Shown: positions 24,370 to 35,767, counted from the first letter of the stretch. The stretch is 64,000 nucleotides of DNA from Ehretia macrophylla (GCA_037974665.1 CM075778.1:28958001-29022000); one strand, 5' to 3'. Numbers and translations: made by a program. Notes: generated by a model not told the origin, from the sequence alone.

Positions 24370-27300
24370 ATTTTCATGATTAGCGATGGCTTTAGCAAGG
24401 AAAACTCGATATGCCGTCGCTAAAGCCGTTACTAATTAGAATTAGTGACAGATTTAGCGACGGAAATAAGAAACTACTTTTTTTTTAAAAAAACATTACA
24501 AGTCATGATTTCATATAAAATGCATCTTACAGTCCATTGACAAAATGAACATATATTTTTCAACTTAATTTGATGACCGAGCCACTTTCAGAGTGAGAAT
24601 CGGCAAAATCGGATGAAATGAGTTATAATTGTTTATAGTTTGTATTACACACAACAACATGTGATTATGTCAAATCCTTTATATTTCTTGTTCTGGACTT
24701 AGGTTATTATCAATTTCAACTCATCTATACTTTTACTAGGCTTACTACGTACAGTACTGATCAATTAATTTAAAGGTTAATTTTTAATATTTGTACTAAT
24801 GTCCGTCGCTAAAGTCGTCACTAATTAGTGACCGCTTTAGCGAGGACAGCTCGATTTTTAATATTTTGACTAATGTCCGTCGCTAAAGCCGTCAATAATT
24901 AAAATTAGTGACAGATTTAGCGACGAATATCAAAAACTAATTCAAAAAATGAAACATTACAAGTCATGATTTCTTATAAAATACATCTTACAGTCCATTG
25001 ACAATGTGAACATGCATTTTTCAACTTAATTCGATATCTGAACTACTTTCATAGTGAGAATTGCAACAAACGGATGAAATGAGTTATCATTGTTCATAGT
25101 TTGTATTATAGAAAATAACATGTGATTACGTCAAATTATTTATATTTCATGTTCTGGACCTAACTTGTTATTAATTTAAACTCGTCTATACTTTTACTAG
25201 GCTTACCAATAACATACAGTACTGATCAACTAATTTAAGGGCCTATTTTTAATATTTTTACTAATGCACGACGCTAAAGCGGTCACTAATGGCAACTTGA
25301 TTTTTAATATGTTTATTAATGTCTGTCACTAAAGCCGTCACTAATTAGAATTAGTGACAGATATAGCGACGGATATCAGAAACTAATTTAAAAAATAAAC
25401 GTTACAAGTCATGATTTCTTATAAAATGCATCTTACAGTACATTGACAATGTGAAAATGAATTTTTCAACTTAATTCGATTTCCGAACAACTTTCATAGT
25501 AAGAATCGCAAAAAATGGATGAAATGAGTTATCATTGTTCATAGTTTGTATTATAGACAATAACATATGATTACATAAAATTATTTATATTTTATGTTCT
25601 AGACCTAGTATGTAATTAATTTAAACTCATCTACAATTTTACTAAGTTTACCAATAACGTACAATACTGATCAATTAATTTAAGGGCTCATTTTTAATAT
25701 TTTTACAAATGTCTGTTGCTAAAGTCGTTACTAATTAGGGACCGCTTTAGTGAGGGCAACTTGATTTTTAATATTTTTATTAATGTCCGTCGCTAAAGCC
25801 ATCACTAATTAGAATTAGTGAACGATTTAATGACGGATATCAGAAACTAATTTAAAAAATAAACGTTATAAGTCATGATTTCTTATAAAATTCATCTTAC
25901 TGTCCATTAACAATGTGAAAATGAAATTTTCAACTTAATTCGATGTTTGAACAACTTTCATATTGAGAATCGCAAAAAACGGATGAAATGAGTTATCATT
26001 GTTCATAGTTTGTATTATAGACAATAACATGTGATTACATAAAATTATTTATATTTCATGTTCTGGACCTAGTTTGTAATTAATTTAAACTCATCTATAA
26101 TTTTACTAAGTTTACCAATAATGTACAATACTGATCAATTAATTTAAGGGCTCATTTTTAATATTTTTACTAATGTCTGTTGCTAAAGCCGTCACTAATT
26201 AGTGACCGCTTTAGCGAGGGCAACTCAATTTTTAATATTTTTACTAATGTCTTTCTCTAAATCCGTCACTAATTAGAATTAGTGACAGATTTAGCGACAT
26301 ATATCAAAAACTAATTTAAAAAATAAAACGTTACAAGTCATGATTCCTTATAAAATACATCTTACAATCCATTGACAATGTGAACATCAAATTTTCAACT
26401 TAATCCGATGTCCGAACAACTTTCAGAGTGAGAATCGCAAAAAATGGATGAAATGAGTTATCATTATTCATAGTTTGTATTATAGATAATAACATGTGAT
26501 TACGTCAAATTTTTTATATTTCATGTTCTGGACCTAGTTTGTAATTAATTTAAACTCATCTATACTTATACTAGGTTTACCAATAATGTACAGTACTGAT
26601 CAATTAATTTAAGGGCTCATTTTTAATATTTTTACTAATGTCTATTGCTAAAGCCGTCACTAATTATTGACCGCTTTAGCAAGGGCAACTCGATTTTTAA
26701 TATTTTTACTAATATATGTCGCTCAAGTCAAAACTAATTAGAATTAGTGACAGATTTAGCAACGGATATCAAAAACTAATTTAAAAACTAAAACGTTACA
26801 AGTCATGATTTCTAAATCATTATAAAATGCATCTTACAATCCATTGACAATGTGAATATCAATTTTTCAACTTAATCTGATGTCCGAACAACTTTCAGAG
26901 TGAGAATCGCAAAAAATGGATGAAATGAGTTATAATTGTCCATAGTATGTATTATAGACAATAACATGTGATTACGTCAAATTATTTATATTTCATGTTC
27001 TGGACCTAGGTTGTTATTAATTTAAACTCGTCTATACTTTTACTAGGCTTACGAATAACGTACAATACTGAATTAGCATTTAAGGGCTCATTTTTAATAT
27101 TTTTACTAATGATCATCGCTAAAACCGTCACTAATTAGTGAACGCTTTAGCGAGGGAAACTCAATTTTTAATATTTTTACTAATGTCCGTCACTAAAGCC
27201 GTCACTAATTAGAATTAGTGACAGATTTAGCAACAGATATCAAAAACTAATTTAAAAAATAAAATGTTACAAGTCATGATTTCTTATAAAATGCATCTTA

Positions 27301-27620
27301 CAGTCCATTGACAATGTGAACATAAAATTTTCAACTTAATTCGATGTCCGAACAACGTTCAGAGTGAGAATTGCAAACAACGGATGAAATGAGTTATAAT
27401 TGTCCATAGTTTGTATTATAGACAATAACATGTGATTACGTCAAATTATTTATATTTCATGTTCTGGACCTAGGTTGTTATTAATTTAAATTTGTCTATA
27501 CTTTTACTAGGCTTACCAATAACGTAGAATACTGAACTAGCATTTAAGGGCTCATTTTTAATATTTTTACTAATGTTCGTGGCTAAAGCTGTCGCTAATT
27601 AGAATTAGTGACAAATTTAG
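24370..27620. repeat. Tandem array, about seven ~460-bp units
   Basis: The word AAGTCATGATTT recurs near 24500, 24961, 25406, 25870, 26335, 26800 and 27271, a spacing of roughly 445-470 bp. Each unit also repeats GATGAAATGAGTTAT, ATGTTCTGGACCTA and CGTCGCTAAAGCCGTCACTA. Units contain palindromes such as GTCACTAATTAGTGAC (perfect at 24817-24832) and TAGCGACGG/CCGTCGCTA pairs. It is non-coding and lies next to the right end of the outer CACTA element, whose terminal motifs it shares. Confidence 0.85.
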
Positions 27621-28319
27621 GGAGAGAAGCGTGAGAGTCCCTCGCTAATCTATCGTCCGTCACTAATCCGTCACAATTTTGCCAGGGATTAGTGACGAAA
27701 TTTAGTTGTAACATTTTCCGTTGCAAAGACGTCGTTAATTTGTCACAAATTAGTAACTGAGTCTTTTTTGTTGATGAATCCATCGCCAAGTAGCGACATA
27801 CTTTTTGCCGTCGCTAAAACCCATCGCCTGTTTACATTTTTCTAGTAGTGTAAAAGTCATCTTGGTCCTCATAACTGACTTAAGTATCAGAGAAAGACCC
27901 AAGCACCACCTTGGGTTCTTTCTTTTGTAATTGGGCTAAAAAAATTGGGCTTAGTCTTCATAATTGACTTAAGTCTGCAGCTCGGATTTCATCCCAACCC
28001 AGCTCAAGAAATTGGGCTTAGCACCACGCTGTTCTCCCAGCGCAGATCCGACCTTAACAATTGATAAGTTCATCAATTGTTTTCTCGTAATAATGAAAAT
28101 CTGAATTCACATAAATCACATCCATATGAGTGGGGCGGTCTTTTTTAAAGAAATGTGCATAAAGTGTTTTTAATCTAAGAATTCAATTTAGACCCCACTA
28201 AAAAACATTATTTGTATGTGATATCATATTGTGTTTTTAGCTTACATTGAACAAAAATATTGAATTTGCTCCTAAGATCCATGATGCACTAATTGTACAT
28301 AATTAAGTTAGATACTAAC

Positions 28320-28521
28320 CTTTGTTTGCCTAAATTGTTCAAGGCCAACGTTAGATCATTTTTAGTTGCTTGATGAGCTCGAAGTTCTCTTAGTATTTCA
28401 TCCACTTGCTTCTTCTCTGCATCAATATCAAGATACGAGGCAAAGGCTCCATGGAGTGTCTCGCCTATTCAGAAAGGTTTCTCTGGTATGATTCCTATCT
28501 TCTGCTCACAGCAAACATAGG
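28320..28521 (-). pseudogene. FAR-A exon 5 with TGA stop
   Basis: It encodes YVCCEQKIGIIPEKPF, then a TGA at 28469-28471 (Arg in FAR-B), then GETLHGAFASYLDIDAEKK. It is 202 bp with canonical borders GTGTAG|CCTATG and AACAAAG|GTTAGT. Confidence 0.9.
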
Positions 28522-28689
28522 CTACACAGCGATTTAGCTTTTAAGCATTAACACATTGGTTTTATATATTCAAATTTAGAATTTGGATGAAGTAATCATA
28601 ACAATTTTAATATATGTTTCAATCCATTCTTCTTGAAATAAAGTGAAGGATAGAAAGTGGAGCTTCTTGAATGACCATTTAATTTTTTT

Positions 28690-28944
28690 GGGTTAATGAC
28701 ACAAATGGTCTTTTATCTTTGTCTTGTGTGCCAACTAATTCTCTTATCTTTCATTTGTGATGAATTGGTCCCTCATCATGTGCGGTCAGCGTGCCACTTT
28801 CGTCTTATTTTTGAAGAATTTTACACTCAAGGACTGACGTTGTCACTGTAGTTCAAGATTAGGGACCGATTCATCACAAACAAAAAATAAAGGAGTTAGT
28901 TGGCACACAAGGCAAAGATAAAGGACCATTTGTGTCATTAACCC
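28690..28944. mobile_element. Fold-back MITE (FAR-A intron 4)
   Basis: GGGTTAATGACACAAATGGT at the left end is matched by its exact reverse complement at the right end. The two arms of roughly 90-120 bp are near-perfect inverted repeats over much of the 255-bp length. It has no coding capacity. The superfamily is uncertain because the target duplication is not clear. Confidence 0.75.
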
Positions 28945-29202
28945 TTAAAAGTTTAAACTGTTAGATAGTGTATACTCAATTAATTTGATGTCTCTTACAT
29001 GCCCCCTCGTATGCAACCTATACATGTGACAAATAAGATTATAGTAGCAAGACTGATGTCTCCGACAAGCCCCAAGGGGATTACTTACAGTGGCCAACAC
29101 TAATAGAGGCAAGACGTAAACCTAGAACCTGACTCTGATACTATCTTAAGTAATTATTTGATGTAAAAGTTTCAGTCGTTGAATAGTATATACTTAATTA
29201 AT

Positions 29203-31437
29203 GAGTAAATCCCATTTTTCTGCATGAATTCTTGCCTAAAACCCGAACTCCCCCATGAACTTTTTATATTATCTAGATTCCCCCATGTCATTAGTACCTG
29301 TCAAACAAAGTCTTATAACTAAGAGCATTTTGGTCCTTTTTTTTTTAAAAGAAAAACAAATGTCAAAAGCTAAATGAAAATTCTCAACAGTAAATCTTAA
29401 AATATTTTTAGTGAAAATATGTTGATAATGATATAAAATAACGGAATTATGAAGTTAATAAAATACCATGAGGGGTGAAAAGGACATTCCCCACATGACA
29501 CTTGTCACAAGAGTAGTGCACAAGGACAAGTGGGGACCACGGGAAAAGATTTTTTAACATTGCTATAAATAGAACATGGAAGGCAACTGAAAGGTTACTA
29601 ATTAATTCTATTGCCAAATTTGTCATAGTCCGTTAAATTTATCTCCGAGCCAACTTACTAATTCTCTCGCTCGAGGAGGTACGCAAGAAACAACTCCCAT
29701 CGTTCCTTTTTGTTATTTGTGCAAGACCTCAGCTCGGCTCAAATTGTGCAGGTCCTTAGCTCAGCTCGGACGTGGCAAATTACGCATCTAACATATGTGA
29801 TATAATTGGTCTAAACTAAAACCTAAAATTGTTTTCACATTTTACATTATCGTGCACTCATAGGATGTGAATAGGGTGGAGATATTTTAAAACTGCAAAT
29901 ATTTGAAAATATTGATTTAATTTCAATTCGAATAAGCTAAGATAAAGGCATATGCAAGATGTTAATACCGTGTACATTTTCTTTTTCCAGACTGGTTGGT
30001 ATAAATGAATTTCACAAAATTTTGTGGAATTCATTTGCAAATCTATATTTTTTTTATTTGGTTGCACCTTTTTAAAAAATTATAAATCTAGGATTTGTAA
30101 TTTTTAGATTTGTAATTTTTGGATTTACACAAGTCTTACTCAAATCCGAGCCCAAGAGGTGGAATTTGCAAATCTATGTTTTCTAATTCTATTACTAATC
30201 TTTTAAAGACAAAACTACCCTCAAGTTAAAGAAAAAAAAATGTCATTTTCACTCTTCTTCCCCACTCTTCTCTCTTCTTCCAAATTGACAGCAAAAAGAG
30301 AAAAAAATCAACTTCTTCATTCACTCCTCTTTCAGATATTTTGCAAATTAATTGGCAATATCTTTTCTATTATGTATTCTTTTGGTTATTATTATAGTAC
30401 TATTATGTTGTTGTTGTTGTTCCTTCTTATTTTTAAGACACTGCTTTGTACATAATTTCTAGATTTGTCATGTAAATTATTCTTTCAAGCTAGACAATAT
30501 TTTCAATAAAAAGATATATAAATTCAAATTTCAAATTCACTCGATCACTTTCCTCACCCTACGACTTTTGATTAATGATTATACAAATTTTCAAGAATGG
30601 ATATAATAGTATTGTGTAGCAGTGATAGCAGACCTAGTGTTGAAATTCTAGTACAAGATGGTGGGGAATGCAAAAAAAAAAAAGCCTCCACTGACTCGAT
30701 TTGCAAGGCTCTTGGAGTTTCAATATTATTCCCATGAACGAGAAGAAAATTAGCACTTGATGGGGTTAGTTTGTCTGCGTAGGGAACATGGCTCCTTCAC
30801 TTTTTGTATATTTATGTTGACTATGCTTCTAATCTATTGCACCGAGCTAGGGAAAAAAAAAGTCTTCATGACTAACTTTTTAATTTTATTATTGAGTGTG
30901 TGAAACAGTGCAGGTGATGATTAAATGGTGGTTATTTGATAAGACAAATCATCTATTATAGTTATTTTTGTAATGTTGAACTGATTTATGAATTGGATGA
31001 ATAATTCACATTAGTTAAACCTAAAGTTATTTTTTCTTGTTAAGCTTACGGTTATTATCATTATTTTGTGATATTAAATTTTTTGAAAATATTTCTTTGT
31101 TTTTTATTTTTTATTTTGGATTTTTATGATAGTACCAGAAATTAATAATAAATAGATAAGATAGTACTTATATGATAACCTAATTTCTATTGAATAAAAG
31201 AAGAATATTTAAGTAAAATACAACAATTAATTCCAATTTCATATGTGTTCCAAACACAATTTGAATTTACAATTAACAGAATTGACTTAATATTATTTTT
31301 CAGTTCCAATCATTTGTAAATGAATTCCTCATGAAATTCATTTATAAATAAAATAAATTTCATATATGAATTGATTCCAAACACTAGATTCACCTAATTG
31401 AGAGTTGGGACATAATCTATATTTGTCATGTAAAACC

Positions 31438-31490
<53 letters not shown>

Positions 31491-31785
31491 TCGTATAAAA
31501 CAAGCTATATAACCATTAGCTAAAGGAGTATATTTATTTCTTGAGCGATTCAAGCCCACAACTCTATACACGTGGGGTGTTGTGTGTGGTGAAGGTGGTT
31601 AGTTTTTGTCATTTTTAACCCTTTTTAATTTTGTCTTTAGAAAAATGAAAAAATAAAAATACTCTTAGTAATAAGGCTTTGTTTGGCAAGCTTTAAAAGA
31701 ATGGGGAAATTTGGGTCATATGAAAAGTTTATGGGGAAGTTTGAATTTTAGGTTAGAACTCATGGGGATAAATGAGATTTACTCC
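29203..31785. mobile_element. MULE-like element A, 9-bp target duplication
   Basis: TTAATTAAT flanks both sides (29194-29202 and 31786-31794). The ends GAGTAAATCCCATTTTTC and, inverted, GGAGTAAATCTCATTTATCC extend into inverted repeats of about 130 bp. Long terminal inverted repeats plus a 9-bp duplication indicate a Mutator-like element. The interior is AT-rich and holds no transposase. A second, looser inverted pair (about 29995-30070 and 31300-31375) may be a nested MITE. It lies in FAR-A intron 4. Confidence 0.8.
31441..31490. repeat. (TA)n(CA)n microsatellite
   Basis: About 16 TA dinucleotides are followed by about nine CA dinucleotides, inside MULE-A. Confidence 0.95.
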
Positions 31786-31934
31786 TTAATTAATTTAATG
31801 TTTCCAAGAGAGCTAGTACTAACCAGTAGATATATGGATAAGCAGCTCTACTTTCACTCCTTAATTAATTTAATGTTTCCAAGAGAGCTGGTACTAACCA
31901 GTAGATATATATATGGATAAGCAGCTCTACTTTC
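31781..31934. repeat. 75-bp tandem duplication spanning MULE-A edge and exon 4 end
   Basis: ACTCCTTAATTAATTTAATG starts at 31781 and again at 31856. Each unit contains the last 5 bp of MULE-A, its target duplication, the intron 4 donor and the end of exon 4. The duplication therefore arose after MULE-A inserted. Confidence 0.9.
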
Positions 31935-32003
31935 GAACATTTTTTGGCGAAGTTCAGAACATTTACTGTTCCGAAAGCATTGATACCCAAGGCAACATCA
32001 TAC
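31899..32003 (-). pseudogene. FAR-A exon 4 with 4-bp insertion
   Basis: It encodes [22 protein letters not shown] after acceptor TATTCAG. It is 105 bp against 101 bp in FAR-B because of an extra ATAT near its end, which breaks the frame before donor CTACTG|GTTAGT. The 3' end plus intron start is repeated at 31781-31855. Confidence 0.85.
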
Positions 32004-32085
32004 CTGAATATTAACACCCAAAAGACATTTAAGAGTTAAACTTCATTTCTCTTGCTGTATATTCAACCTATACTTCTAATATTAC

Positions 32086-32353
32086 CTTTCGAAAAACCTT
32101 GTTGTGGCAGCAGAATTAACAACAACGTTTATTTCTCTCCACATATCATTTCTCAAATCGGAATCTTGAATCCCTAAGTTCTCACAAGCAACGTCACCAG
32201 GAACTGGAACCACTTTGTCAGCGAGAAATCTTGAATCCCTAAGTTCTCACAAGCAACGTCACCAGGAACTGGAACCACTTTGTCAGCGAGAAGGGGTCTC
32301 AAGTTGGCACCCCATTTCTCCTTCAACACTTTAAATAGCTCGGTTTCAATGAC
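32086..32353 (-). pseudogene. FAR-A exon 3 with 65-bp tandem duplication
   Basis: It encodes VIETELFKVLKEKWGANLRP, then PGDVACENLGIQDSDLRND and VVVNSAATTRFFER, matching FAR proteins. Bases 32162-32226 are repeated at 32227-32291 (period 65), which shifts the frame. The unduplicated exon would be 203 bp. Confidence 0.9.
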
Positions 32354-32693
32354 CTGCACGTACATAATAACTTGGTTCCTTAAGGGCCTTTGTAGTCTAT
32401 TGTAATTTACAAAAACAGCGTTTTATTTTCATTATTCATTTATTACCTTCTTTAAAAATATTTCGTTTGTATGCTAAAGTAGTTAACAAACTTTTTTATT
32501 TCTGTCTCTTCTTTTAGCATGTCTCAACTAATTAAATGGGATAATACAGAAATCATTACAACATAAGAATTAGACCAGACTTCAAAGCACCAGAGAAAGG
32601 AAAAGAAAGACTTCCATATCCTAGCGTAGGACAAAAGTATAAAAACGACTATAAATGAGCGAATGGTGACTGAGCCAAACCGTTGATATCGTA

Positions 32694-32805
32694 TGATACT
32701 CGCAGTGTATGAGAGGTTGCGAGGTTAAATCTTATTGGTTACATCTATATACATGTGCATACCTTTAGATCTCCCTTTGAATTAAAAAAAAATTTAAAAA
32801 AAAAT
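32694..32805 (+). mobile_element. SINE-like insertion with 12-bp target duplication (FAR-A intron 2)
   Basis: GTTGATATCGTA is present on both sides (32682-32693 and 32806-32817) and only once in FAR-B near 54609. The 112-bp insert carries GGTTGCGAGGTTAAATC, a B-box-like tRNA T-arm motif, and ends in an A-rich tail. This is the pattern of LINE-dependent SINE insertion. The head is short, so it is probably 5'-truncated. Confidence 0.75.
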
Positions 32806-32856
32806 GTTGATATCGTAAAGATGCTTAATCCACTTAAAAGATCTGAGGGTACGCAC

Positions 32857-32960
32857 CTCATCATATAATCGTCGTCTAGCTGACACGACATCTGCTGCTC
32901 TCATTAGAAGGAAGAGCTTGTTGATGTTTGGCTGAATGTCAAGTATCCGCTCCACTAGCA
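32857..32960 (-). pseudogene. FAR-A exon 2
   Basis: This 104-bp exon encodes LVERILDIQPNINKLFLL and then RAADVVSARRRLYDE. It sits between acceptor GATGCAG and donor GAG|GTGCGT. It is uninterrupted here and so serves as the empty site for the solo LTR in FAR-B exon 2. Confidence 0.9.
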
Positions 32961-33318
32961 CTGCATCGAAATTGTAGTCATGCACTCAAGCATGCAAATT
33001 ACTTTATAGAAGTAACTACGACGAAGTTAAAACTATGCGGGGCTCCAAATTACAAAAGCTGGAGACGAGAGGAGAGAGAAGGGAGATGAGCTAGTGCATT
33101 GAAGTTTTCGGGTAATGATTATAAGGTATAAACAGAAATTAAGGTGTGTATTCATACAATAAAATTATTTAATATAATAATTTGTTTTAAAAAACTAAAA
33201 AAAGAAATTATCAAGCACACCCTTATTCTCAAGTGGCTCCGCCACTGAATGGAGCAATTTATTCTGTTAGAAGTAAAAGAATTGCTGAAACTGCATAAAA
33301 CGCCAAGTTAGAGAGTAC

Positions 33319-33397
33319 TTTTTGCTAGAAAGCCAGTGGCGCCTGTGATCAATATAGTCTTGCCCTCAAGAAACCGAAAAATGTTGTTGGATTCCAT
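33319..33397 (-). pseudogene. FAR-A exon 1
   Basis: The ATG is at 33395-33397 and 26 codons give the NAD(P)-binding start with TGATGFLAK. The donor is AAAAA|GTACTC; FAR-B has AAAAG|GTACTC, so the last exon base differs. The exon is 79 bp in both copies. Confidence 0.9.
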
Positions 33398-35161
33398 TTG
33401 TGAAACTGATTAAGGGACTCGCGTAATATGATTTGCGGATTCAAATCAAACACCCGTGTTCTCATATGCATTACTGCTACCTAAATATACAAGGAAACAT
33501 TCGGGGCAACATAGGGGACAACATAGATTATGCTGCTTGTAATTCGGTGCAGCATAACCTATATATACAAGGAAACTTTCGGTGCAACGGCGCCGTCTTC
33601 CCGTACTTCAGTAGAAAGCGACGAATGATGGTGGGTGAAATTCACAAACTGAAAGTTGAATGGTTTAACCTAATTAAATTATAATCATGAATTCATCATT
33701 TTCTTTCATTAGGCAATCTTCCAAATTGAACTATAATTACAAATTAACAATCCAAAACTTATTTGATTTTTGTATGTTTAATACTAAAATCACGCAAACA
33801 TCACTCCCAGTTTTCTCTTTAACAATTTGTTCAAATTGCTATGATGAGAAGAAAAGGAAACGATATGGCCTAAAAGAAAGAAAAAAGTAAAATAAAAGAC
33901 AAGAATGTTCTCTTATTTTATTTGGATTGATAAAGAAATGAAATAATAAACAACTAGAAAAAAAAGGTAACAGCTAACATCTTGTTTGGAAAAAGAATAG
34001 ACGGGAAAGCAAAGAGAGGTTGAGTCATTTTATAACAAACGAATGGGCTTTAATTAATATGTTCTGAAAAAGTTTAGTTAAAACAATTTCCATTCCTTTG
34101 ATTTACCCTCATAATTTTGAATAAACATGAAATTGTTTTGGTATTACAAGAGTTGAAAGATTTCTCCAATTTTCTCGTACTCCTTTAGTTTTCTTCCTAA
34201 AACCATATCATATATACAAAGGTGAATAGCACCGGATCCTCGTATGATTTTGGAAAACTGCACAATACTTCTTAGTGGTTCAAAAACTACAAAATACCTT
34301 CTTTATGATTTTGAACAGTAAGCACACTTGCTCCAATCCAAACTTTTCATTAAGTCAAATAACCGCAATTGCAAAAAGAAAAAAAATGCCCTCAATTGTT
34401 TTTCTTTTCTCACTTTTCTCATTTCCCTTTTACATATATATACACTCATACACGCACATAGTAGACCGAAAAATATAAAAATAAATCAATATATAGGGTG
34501 GGGTATGGGGTTAGGGGTGATGGGGTGGAGGGGTTGGGTAAGGGGCCTTGACAGGGTTGGGCACTTTTTCGTCTTGCTAATGGACGAGAAAAGGATGCCC
34601 TAACCCCCTTCAATTGTTAGATATTTTCCTTTTTAGACTTTTTTGTAGCCTGCCATGTTAGCTTTGGGACCAGCCTTCTATCCTAGTGAACAATGAATCC
34701 CCTGCTTTAGAATCAGTTGTTCGACAGGGTTTGGTAGCCCGAAATTGACTTGGCTTCATGACATGATTCCTTTAAAAGCTAAGGTCATCATAGCTACCAA
34801 TTTGTAAAAGGGGACTACTATCACATTTTTGAGAAAATATGTGCTTATTTGTTTTAATTATTTTATGTAATGGTATAGTATTCAGAGTAGGTACATATTA
34901 TAGTATTTTTGATAGTATGGTTATATAGTTGAGAGAATTGGTTTCATTTTACATATTTTTAATGTATTCACGTTACACCCTTACATCACACGAGCATAAC
35001 ACTAGTATATATTAAAGATGTAACTTTCGAGAACCAATCTCATAACCTCTCACATTTATAGCAATATACATGAATATATCACTAGACCAAAGTCCTGGTG
35101 GTACACAATCTATTATTGAATTAAAGGATATTGAGTTACGTACTTATATGCCCCAATAAAA
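33398..35161. other. Intergenic: FAR-A upstream region and FAR-B downstream region
   Basis: From 33398 to about 34220 the sequence resembles FAR-B upstream DNA (59138-60480), so the duplication unit includes the promoter. A partial internal repeat (ATATACAAGGAAAC at about 33485 and 33560) is present. From 34225 on there is no match to FAR-B. It includes a G-rich stretch (34495-34560) and AT-rich DNA. No gene was recognised. Confidence 0.7.
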
Positions 35162-35315
35162 TTACTTCATCAGGTACTTTTTGACTCCATGAAGGTGTAT
35201 ACTCATAAAGTATTCCTCCCACTTAATGCTCGTTGAATCAATGGACAAAATATCAACATCGATGTTGCTTTCTCTTATTATCATCACCAACTTCTCGGTA
35301 TTCGCATCATCAAAG
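35162..35315 (-). pseudogene. FAR-B exon 10 (C-terminus)
   Basis: It encodes FDDANTEKL, then RESNIDVDILSIDSTSIKWE and YFMSIHLHGVKKYLMK, ending in TAA. The acceptor is TTCACAG. This is the conserved FAR C-terminus and has no counterpart in FAR-A. Confidence 0.9.
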
Positions 35316-35419
35316 CTGTGAAGAATAAGTATTTATTAATATGAAAATTCCTTCGATCAAGATAAATCAAATTGTAGAAATTTTATCTTTAAGAGTGAAT
35401 ATTGACAAGATAGACATAT

Positions 35420-35538
35420 ATTCCCTTGAAAAACACAAATGATTCGTAAACTTCTGCAAGACGCATAACATAATTCATCCTTCGTTTGAGTTTCTTATAT
35501 TGGTCTTCAAAAAGTCCACAAAATACCATATTCACCAA
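35420..35538 (-). pseudogene. FAR-B exon 9 with mutated donor
   Basis: It encodes LVNMVFCGLFEDQYKKLKRR and MNYVMRLAEVYESFVFFKG. The frame to exon 10 requires the exon to end GGGAAT, followed by ATATGT where GTATGT would be a strong donor. The +1 G thus appears changed to A. Confidence 0.85.
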
Positions 35539-35767
35539 CTTTAATACGTATAAGGAAATTAAAATGATTAATTTAGATCATGACATCTCTAATATACTCC
35601 ATGTAGAAGAATATCTCATGTATTTGGATCAAATAAATATACATGGCTAACGTCGGAAAGTTTGAGTAATATTACTTTGTGATGAAAGAGGAGGTTTGAA
35701 CTTCGATAACAAAAGACAATATTATCAGGACTAAGAGCAATTTGCTATTATGAAAATTGACATTCAC

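Larger units (their letters stand above)
18786..27850. mobile_element. Outer CACTA-type DNA transposon with tandem array
   Basis: It begins CACTACTAGAAAAA at 18786 and ends TTTTTCTAGTAGTG at 27850, a perfect 14-bp inverted terminus. The 3-bp duplications TAA lie at 18783-18785 and 27851-27853, as expected for CACTA. The right end is packed with TAGCGACGG-type subterminal words. It contains another CACTA element (19048-24123) and a tandem array (24370-27620). No transposase gene was recognised, so it is non-autonomous. It lies in FAR-A intron 5. Confidence 0.75.
18456..28059 (+). mobile_element. Probable solo LTR, split by a nested CACTA element
   Basis: FAR-B has continuous sequence here (CTACTAAAAC then TTGTTGATAAG near 39270-39290). 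FAR-A instead has TGTTGATGACGAGG (18456) and resumes only after CTTAACA (28059). With the CACTA element removed, about 540 bp remain. They hold a TATA box (TATAAAAGGG, 18705-18714) and text such as TAACTGACTTAAG typical of plant LTRs. A clean target duplication is not visible, so the exact ends are uncertain. Confidence 0.55.
10411..33397 (-). pseudogene. FAR: FAR-A: fatty acyl-CoA reductase pseudogene, exons 1-8, 3' end lost
   Basis: Plant FARs use NADPH to reduce long- or very-long-chain acyl groups to primary fatty alcohols for cuticular wax, suberin and related lipids. Eight exons are recognisable on the minus strand, starting MESNNIFRFLEGKTILITGATGFLAK. They include the Rossmann TGATGFL loop (exon 1), the YTFTK form of the YxxxK active site (exon 6) and the C-terminal MASFHKH region (exon 8). 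Lesions are a 65-bp duplication in exon 3, a 4-bp insertion and partial duplication at exon 4, TGA in exon 5 (28469-28471), TAG in exon 6 (17640-17642) and a one-base deletion in exon 8. Exons 9-10 are absent. Introns are swollen by copia, CACTA, MULE, MITE and SINE insertions. It cannot encode a full enzyme. Confidence 0.9.

Noticed and set aside
24370..27620. CRISPR-like regular spacing of repeats
   Set aside because: Unit is ~460 bp, the whole unit is conserved (no unique spacers), and the host is a plant.
30240..30455. 71-aa ORF inside MULE-A
   Set aside because: Hydrophobic, AT-driven sequence with no homologous pattern; MULE interior lacks other coding signals.
34495..34560. G-rich stretch as a possible gene or CpG-like promoter
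   Set aside because: GGGGT-type low complexity without adjacent ORF or splice signals.
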